DNA of 64,000 nucleotides from Phytopythium helicoides (lineage: Eukaryota; Oomycota; Peronosporomycetes; Pythiales; Pythiaceae), in NCBI GenBank assembly GCA_024867545.1, contig JANFNE010000025.1:124001-188000 (forward strand), read 5' to 3'. Position 1 is the stretch's first letter. Each line of letters opens with the position of its first letter. Shown piece by piece: positions 59,595 to 64,000 of the stretch. The translations under genes and the position numbers were made by a program. The notes beneath the pieces were generated by a model. That model saw nothing but the letters and a program-made list of their open reading frames with translations, did no database searches and was not told the origin of the DNA.

Positions 59595-60284
59595 TTATCT
59601 AGCAGTTGGGATGAAGTGCTGTGGAGCACAGACAGATTCAATGGAAGTATCCTCTCTCTAGTTTTATGGTGAAATTAAATTCGCGCGACAAATGTCGGCG
59701 CTTTTCTGGCGAGCAAATCTACTGGTACACAAATCCGAACTGCACAGCTGTAGAGTACACCACGGCGAGGTTCACAAGCCGGTGAAATTTCTGTACACTG
59801 TCGCTGCTAGCTTGTGAGCCAGAAGTGGGTGGCCACTTGAGGCACAAGGCAGCGGCGGATTGTCCGTTTGCCGCTATCGTCAGCCGAGACTGTCCACTTT
59901 GATCGCCCATTGCTTGATCCATTTGGTTGTGCGTAGGATACTAATTGCTAGGCCCGACGTCAACACTGTAATTCGCTTAGACGTCCTTGACTTGTTGTCG
60001 TGTTGACATGGAGCTGAAAAGAGCCGCCACGACTGTCAAACACACTGTATCCCGGACCGTGCGCTTTGATCGTTGTCGAGTGGCATCCATCGTTGATGCC
60101 TGCGTTTTTGGAGTGGGGTAGTTAGTCACGAGAGCGTACATGCAGGATTTGCCTGCCTTGTCTGGCAGCACGGCTTGCACGAAGATGTCGGCAGCACAGG
60201 TCACACACATCTTGTACGGTGTTACCTTCCGTGACAACCGAACGCTTTCTGTCCTCGGTGCATGCCCAACGCTTGCATCAATCC
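59595..60284. other. Intergenic between START-FYVE 6 and 7
   Basis: 690 bp between convergent genes. An 86-codon ORF (59977-60237, minus; KMCVTCAADIFVQAVL) is not recognised and probably chance. Confidence 0.45.
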
Positions 60285-61511
60285 TTAGTTGATGCGGTTG
60301 AAGTGCCCGGCAGCAAGCTCAATGGCGATCGCTTCCCTCGCGTCCATCTTGACCACCTTGGCCATACAGAACGAGCACACGCGCACCTTGTGCCATCGCA
60401 GCTTGTTGTCGTCGTCCACGTACGCGACCTTGTGTGCGATTCCGCACGGGCCGCATACGTGCTCACCGCAGAGATCGCAGCTGTCACCTGTGCGAAGCCT
60501 ACGCTGCTTGTTGCATACGATGCACATCTTTTCGCCCCCAGGAGAGGCAGAAGATGTCCTGGGCATGCTCCCTTTACCACTTCGCTGCTCATGCTGGCGT
60601 CGGTAAACTGCCCAGCGCAGCTTCTTCATCTGTGCAGCGTGGAAAATGTTGATGCACGACTTGGACACAACTGAGGCGATGACGGGAGCGAAAAGAGCGC
60701 GCGTACGCTCCATTGGAACCGTGAAGACTCCACGGGCCCAGATGCCGACGGTTTCATTGTCAAGTTGGCGGAAGTACACGATCGCAGCTGACTGGCCTCG
60801 TGAGAACTGCTGCACAAGCGGAGTCGCCGTGGGGAAGTCGATCGAGTGGAGCAGCTGGAAGGCGACTCGCTCGCCATTCGAGAGCGTTGTGTAACCTGTG
60901 GCATCAAGGTAGACGTGGTCGTAGCTCTTGACGACCCAATTAACTACTGGCGCGTTCTCTGTCACGCGCCAGCGAATCGACAGCGTTGAGAACGGGTCGT
61001 CTGGCGTCGAGTTTTGGATAACATTGAAGACGTTGCAGTCCTGGATGCCGTCGTCAATGTACGCCGACTTGATGCGCATGATAATAGTCGTGGGGTTCAG
61101 CAAGCCGTACAGGGCGTCTTCCATGGTCCCGTTGGTCGCGCCAATTGTGCGAATGTCGACAACATCCATCGACGTGATCTCGTCGCTGTTGCTTCTGCTC
61201 ACTGGCCCAGACGCGTCGGCCTCATTGCGGAATCTCTTTTTGGTGCCAAACCCGTTGAGTCCGTACTTGTCTCGACGACGCAGAAACGTCTCAACTTGGC
61301 TGTCGCGACGTAGGAACTTCCAGTCTCGCTCGGGCACGAGTTTGCGATTGTTCTCGAACCAGTACTGCTCGAGCTCGACGATGTTAGTGTCGACAATCGT
61401 CTGGGCCAACTCTTTGAGCTGCATCTTCTCAGTTTCCGACAGCGAAAACGGAGGAAACGGGCACGCCCAGCGCTCCTTGCTGCGTTCTCCGCGGAAATCA
61501 CGCAGCTCCAT
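60285..61511 (-). CDS. START-FYVE-like protein 7 (divergent)
   Basis: A 408-aa single-exon protein from MELRDFRGERSKERW. It is the most diverged member (CPFPPFSLSETEKMQLKELA; EQYWFENNRKLVPERDWK in place of EEFTFQHDSKLVPERDWK) and lies opposite in strand to copies 3-6. The Cys cluster CIVC, CDLC, CGPC and CSFC is complete and the C-terminus keeps AxGxFNRIN. Silent sites differ throughout, so it has escaped the conversion seen in its neighbours. Confidence 0.87.
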   Translation of the reverse strand: MELRDFRGERSKERWACPFPPFSLSETEKMQLKELAQTIVDTNIVELEQYWFENNRKLVPERDWKFLRRDSQVETFLRRRDKYGLNGFGTKKRFRNEADASGPVSRSNSDEITSMDVVDIRTIGATNGTMEDALYGLLNPTTIIMRIKSAYIDDGIQDCNVFNVIQNSTPDDPFSTLSIRWRVTENAPVVNWVVKSYDHVYLDATGYTTLSNGERVAFQLLHSIDFPTATPLVQQFSRGQSAAIVYFRQLDNETVGIWARGVFTVPMERTRALFAPVIASVVSKSCINIFHAAQMKKLRWAVYRRQHEQRSGKGSMPRTSSASPGGEKMCIVCNKQRRLRTGDSCDLCGEHVCGPCGIAHKVAYVDDDNKLRWHKVRVCSFCMAKVVKMDAREAIAIELAAGHFNRIN

Positions 61512-62102
61512 GGCTGGCAGTCGTCTTCAGCGTTTAGTCTCGGGGATCGAGGAGGAATTGTCGAATGGAGCGAAAGGCATGCAGATCAATTTTCCTACGC
61601 GTGCAGAGCATTGGGCCGTTAGTGGACAGAGCGAGGAGCTGGGATTTGTTCTGTGTCTTGGGCCGTGACGAGAGCATTGGAGCTTGCAGGGAGGCACCGC
61701 CGCTGCACTTGGTGCTGGCACGATTGCTTTGGAGGAACGAGCTACAGCTGGCAGAACTCGACCGAGACAGGCCATTCAAATAGGTCTTCTAGATCGTTTA
61801 CCTAATGTATGTGTTTCATCGTTTACGGATTATAGGTAAAATTGCCTATTTCATTAATGTTTGACTAGTGATGATAGACCAAGATAGGTTCATTGGATTT
61901 GCATTTGGTGGCGTGATGACCACCGCTTCGACATGATGAGAGCGTTCGGACGGGCCGATGTGTGGGTGTAAAGCCAGGAAGGAGGCAGCAAAGCACGGAT
62001 GCGGGTCTGTCCGTAGGGATATTTTCTTGATTGCCACGACACCTAAGTTCACAATTGAGTCCATGCCATTGTTATTCGCGACACTTTTGAATTTGTTTTC
62101 TT
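61512..62102. other. Intergenic between START-FYVE 7 and GH53 copy 1
   Basis: 591 bp; a 72-codon ORF at 61565-61783 (+) has no known relative. Nothing else seen. Confidence 0.45.
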
Positions 62103-63259
62103 CTAGCTACTGCTGAACAAGTTGACCGACGAGAGCGCGGTAGCCGCCGTGTCGGGCCAGTTGCTCCAGTCAACGCTAAAGAGCAGAGCCGACTCACATG
62201 AGCTGCCGAGACTCTCCGTCGAGATATAGGCCGGCTCCCAGTAGTAGATGCCAGCACCAAGGCTGTTCGGCAGGTCCTGAAGCACGCCAATGACAGCCTG
62301 CGTCCACTCGATCTGGCCCTCGGCACTAGCTGGGTAGCTGGCACTCAACTCCACTCCTGAGCAACTGTTCGGGTAGTCGGTCTCGGCGATGTAGATTGGC
62401 TTGTTGTACGTGTTGGCCATGCTCGTGAGCGACGTTGTGAGGGCGTTTATGGTCGCGTCGGTTGTGTAGAACGGGTAGAACGAGAAGCCGAACACGTCCA
62501 CGTCATCCGTCGTGACCGTGCCGGTGGCAAACAAACTCTTGAAGAACCACATGACCGTTTCCTCCTTCCAGCCGTTGTCCAGGTGAATCATGACGTCTGG
62601 TTTCGTCGTCCCGGCGCTCACAGCGTCGTCCACACCAGCGCGAGCAGCGGCCCAGAGTGTCGCGAAGCCGCTGAAATCGTTGTTGCTGATCTTGCCAAGC
62701 GGGTAAAGCATGCCTCCCGTAACTTCATTGCCGAGTGCCAGCACAGCAATATCAACACCTCCGGCTGTGAAACTCTGTAGCGTCGAGCTGACGTAGGATC
62801 GCAGGTCGGAAGCGAGGCTGTCAACTGATGAGGTCGACCAGGACGACGGGATCCCCTGTGTATCGGCGTCTGCCCATGTGTCCGAGAAATGCATGTCGAG
62901 ATAGATGCTGTAGCCCGCCTTCTTGAAGCGCTGTGCAAGTCCCAGCGTGTAGTTGAGACCGTAGTCGTCGCCCGTCCAGATGCTAATCAGGAGAAGCATC
63001 AAGGTGAGACTGGGGAGTCTGTGTGTCTTACAATATCTCTTGCAACTCCTTACCGAAGACGAACGCTCTCCATGCCACCGGCGCCTAGGATGTCCTCGAC
63101 CGCAGACGCCTTGCCGTCCGTCGAGTACCACGTCGCTCCCTGGTCGGTCTCCATGAGGCCAACGGACGACAGATCATGACCCTTGACGAAGGCAGCAGCC
63201 TGACGGGCGGCCACAGCCACGGCCACAACCGCAGCGGTGAAGAGCTGCTGGCAACGCAT
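62103..63259 (-). CDS. GH53 arabinogalactan endo-beta-1,4-galactanase, copy 1
   Basis: Two exons (63259-63054 and 62982-62103) around a 71-nt intron give 361 aa. The N-terminus (MRCQQLFTAAVVAVAVAARQAAA) is a secretion signal. Family 53 hallmarks are LDMHFSDTWADADTQGIP, the acid/base VLALGNEVTGGML and the nucleophile region IYIAETDYPNSC. GH53 enzymes cut the galactan side chains of pectin, so this is a secreted enzyme for plant-wall breakdown. The splice joins ESVRLR to IWTGDDYG. Confidence 0.9.
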
Positions 63260-63678
63260 TCTGCTGGCTGCAGGCGCTGCAAATGCGAAAATGAGGGGTA
63301 GAGGTCGCCTCGGCGGCTGTGCAGATTCTACAGCAGAGACAGCCAGTCTCGACAGACTCTCGTGGCTGCCTGATGAGCACATGCGTTGAGTCACGACGCA
63401 AAGATTAGCCCCAGCTGTACGGCTGGAAGGAGAAATGCTAGGACATGATCGTTTTGATACTCAGCTACCTGCAAAGGCGAGACGGATGTTTTGGCTCTCA
63501 GCAGAGCCTTTCATGAGTTCTCATGACTACGCATGATTGCAAGTCGCGCATTGCAGCGACGTCACCGCCTTATGGTTTCCACGCACGACGGAGGGAAGTG
63601 GTATGTGTGTGCATTTCAACTCAAAGAGCTCAGTTATCAATCGGTCCACACGTGAAAACCGTGTGCTCCAATGCAGAT
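63260..63678. other. Intergenic between the two GH53 genes
   Basis: 419 bp between tandem minus-strand genes; holds the promoter of copy 1 and the 3' flank of copy 2. No further feature. Confidence 0.5.
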
Positions 63679-64000
63679 CTACAAGTATAGATTGACCGAG
63701 TCGAGCGCCACGGCGGTCGTGTTGGGCCAGTACGTCCAGTCAACACTGAAGAGCAGAGCCGATTCACACGCGCTACCGAGAGATGCCACCTTGATGTAGG
63801 CTGGCTCCCAGTAGTAGACACCAGCTCCGAGTCCGTTAGGAAGGCCCTCCAACACGTCGATCACGGCGTGCGTCCACTCAATCTGACCGGCTACGCTCAC
63901 CGAGATGTTGGTGCTGAGCTCGACCCCCGGGCAGCTGTTGGGAAAGTCGATCTCGGCCACGTATAGCGGCTTGCCGTACGTGTTAGCGAGCGTCGTGAAC
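63679..64000 (-). CDS. GH53 galactanase, copy 2 (3' part, cut by window edge)
   Basis: The last 106 codons of a second GH53 gene, open to the window edge. TTLANTYGKPLYVAEIDFP aligns with copy 1 (SMANTYNKPIYIAETDYP) and keeps the nucleophile Glu region, with I for T next to it. The C-terminus YYWEPAYIKVASLGSACES matches copy 1 and ends SVNLYL. The catalytic acid/base lies outside the window. Confidence 0.88.
   Translation of the reverse strand, partial: FTTLANTYGKPLYVAEIDFPNSCPGVELSTNISVSVAGQIEWTHAVIDVLEGLPNGLGAGVYYWEPAYIKVASLGSACESALLFSVDWTYWPNTTAVALDSVNLYL

Overview
The window looks like nuclear DNA of an oomycete (a Phytophthora/Pythium-type stramenopile). The reasons are intron-poor, GC-rich genes with sparse 63-82 nt introns (GT-AG, some with TACTAAC-like branch sites), Inr-like YCAYTYY elements just upstream of some ATGs, and several gene types expanded in oomycetes (START plus FYVE-like proteins, SWEETs, alternative oxidases, GH5/GH53 wall hydrolases). 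No rRNA, tRNA, CRISPR array or intact transposon was recognised.

Left third (0-17 kb). A basic/coiled-coil regulator-like gene and a SWEET sugar transporter are divergent. They are followed by two divergent SAM methyltransferases, then a stress-type neighbourhood in which three alternative oxidase copies (one broken) alternate with three MAPEG/microsomal glutathione transferase genes. A 43-residue Cys-rich protein and a membrane-LRR protein sit among them. A 9-bp sequence, GGTCAGGCA, recurs in several of these intergenic regions.

Middle (17-47 kb). An F-box protein, a 1,489-residue protein with five SANT-like repeats and an RD-rich tail, AP-4 mu (first copy), an inverted second copy of the SWEET/regulator pair, two START-FYVE-like genes with a two-repeat SANT protein, a METTL21-like methyltransferase, PFK-2/FBPase-2 with an N-terminal glycogen-binding-like domain, a membrane-anchored GH5 glucanase, AP-4 mu (second copy), mitochondrial ribosomal mS35 and splicing factor SPF27/BCAS2.

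Right third (48-64 kb). Five more START-FYVE-like genes are interleaved with a SANT-repeat gene and a truncated copy of it. Two blocks (1,391 and 1,127 bp) are almost identical duplicates about 4 kb apart. The window ends with two tandem GH53 galactanases, the last cut by the edge.

The main pattern is repeated duplication followed by gene conversion or decay. Most striking is a recurring unit, seen four times in two opposite-facing arrays, in which a SANT-repeat gene or its remnant lies immediately upstream of a START-FYVE-like gene on the same strand. Neither family was matched to a named function. Multi-exon genes are given as full spans, with exon limits in the evidence.
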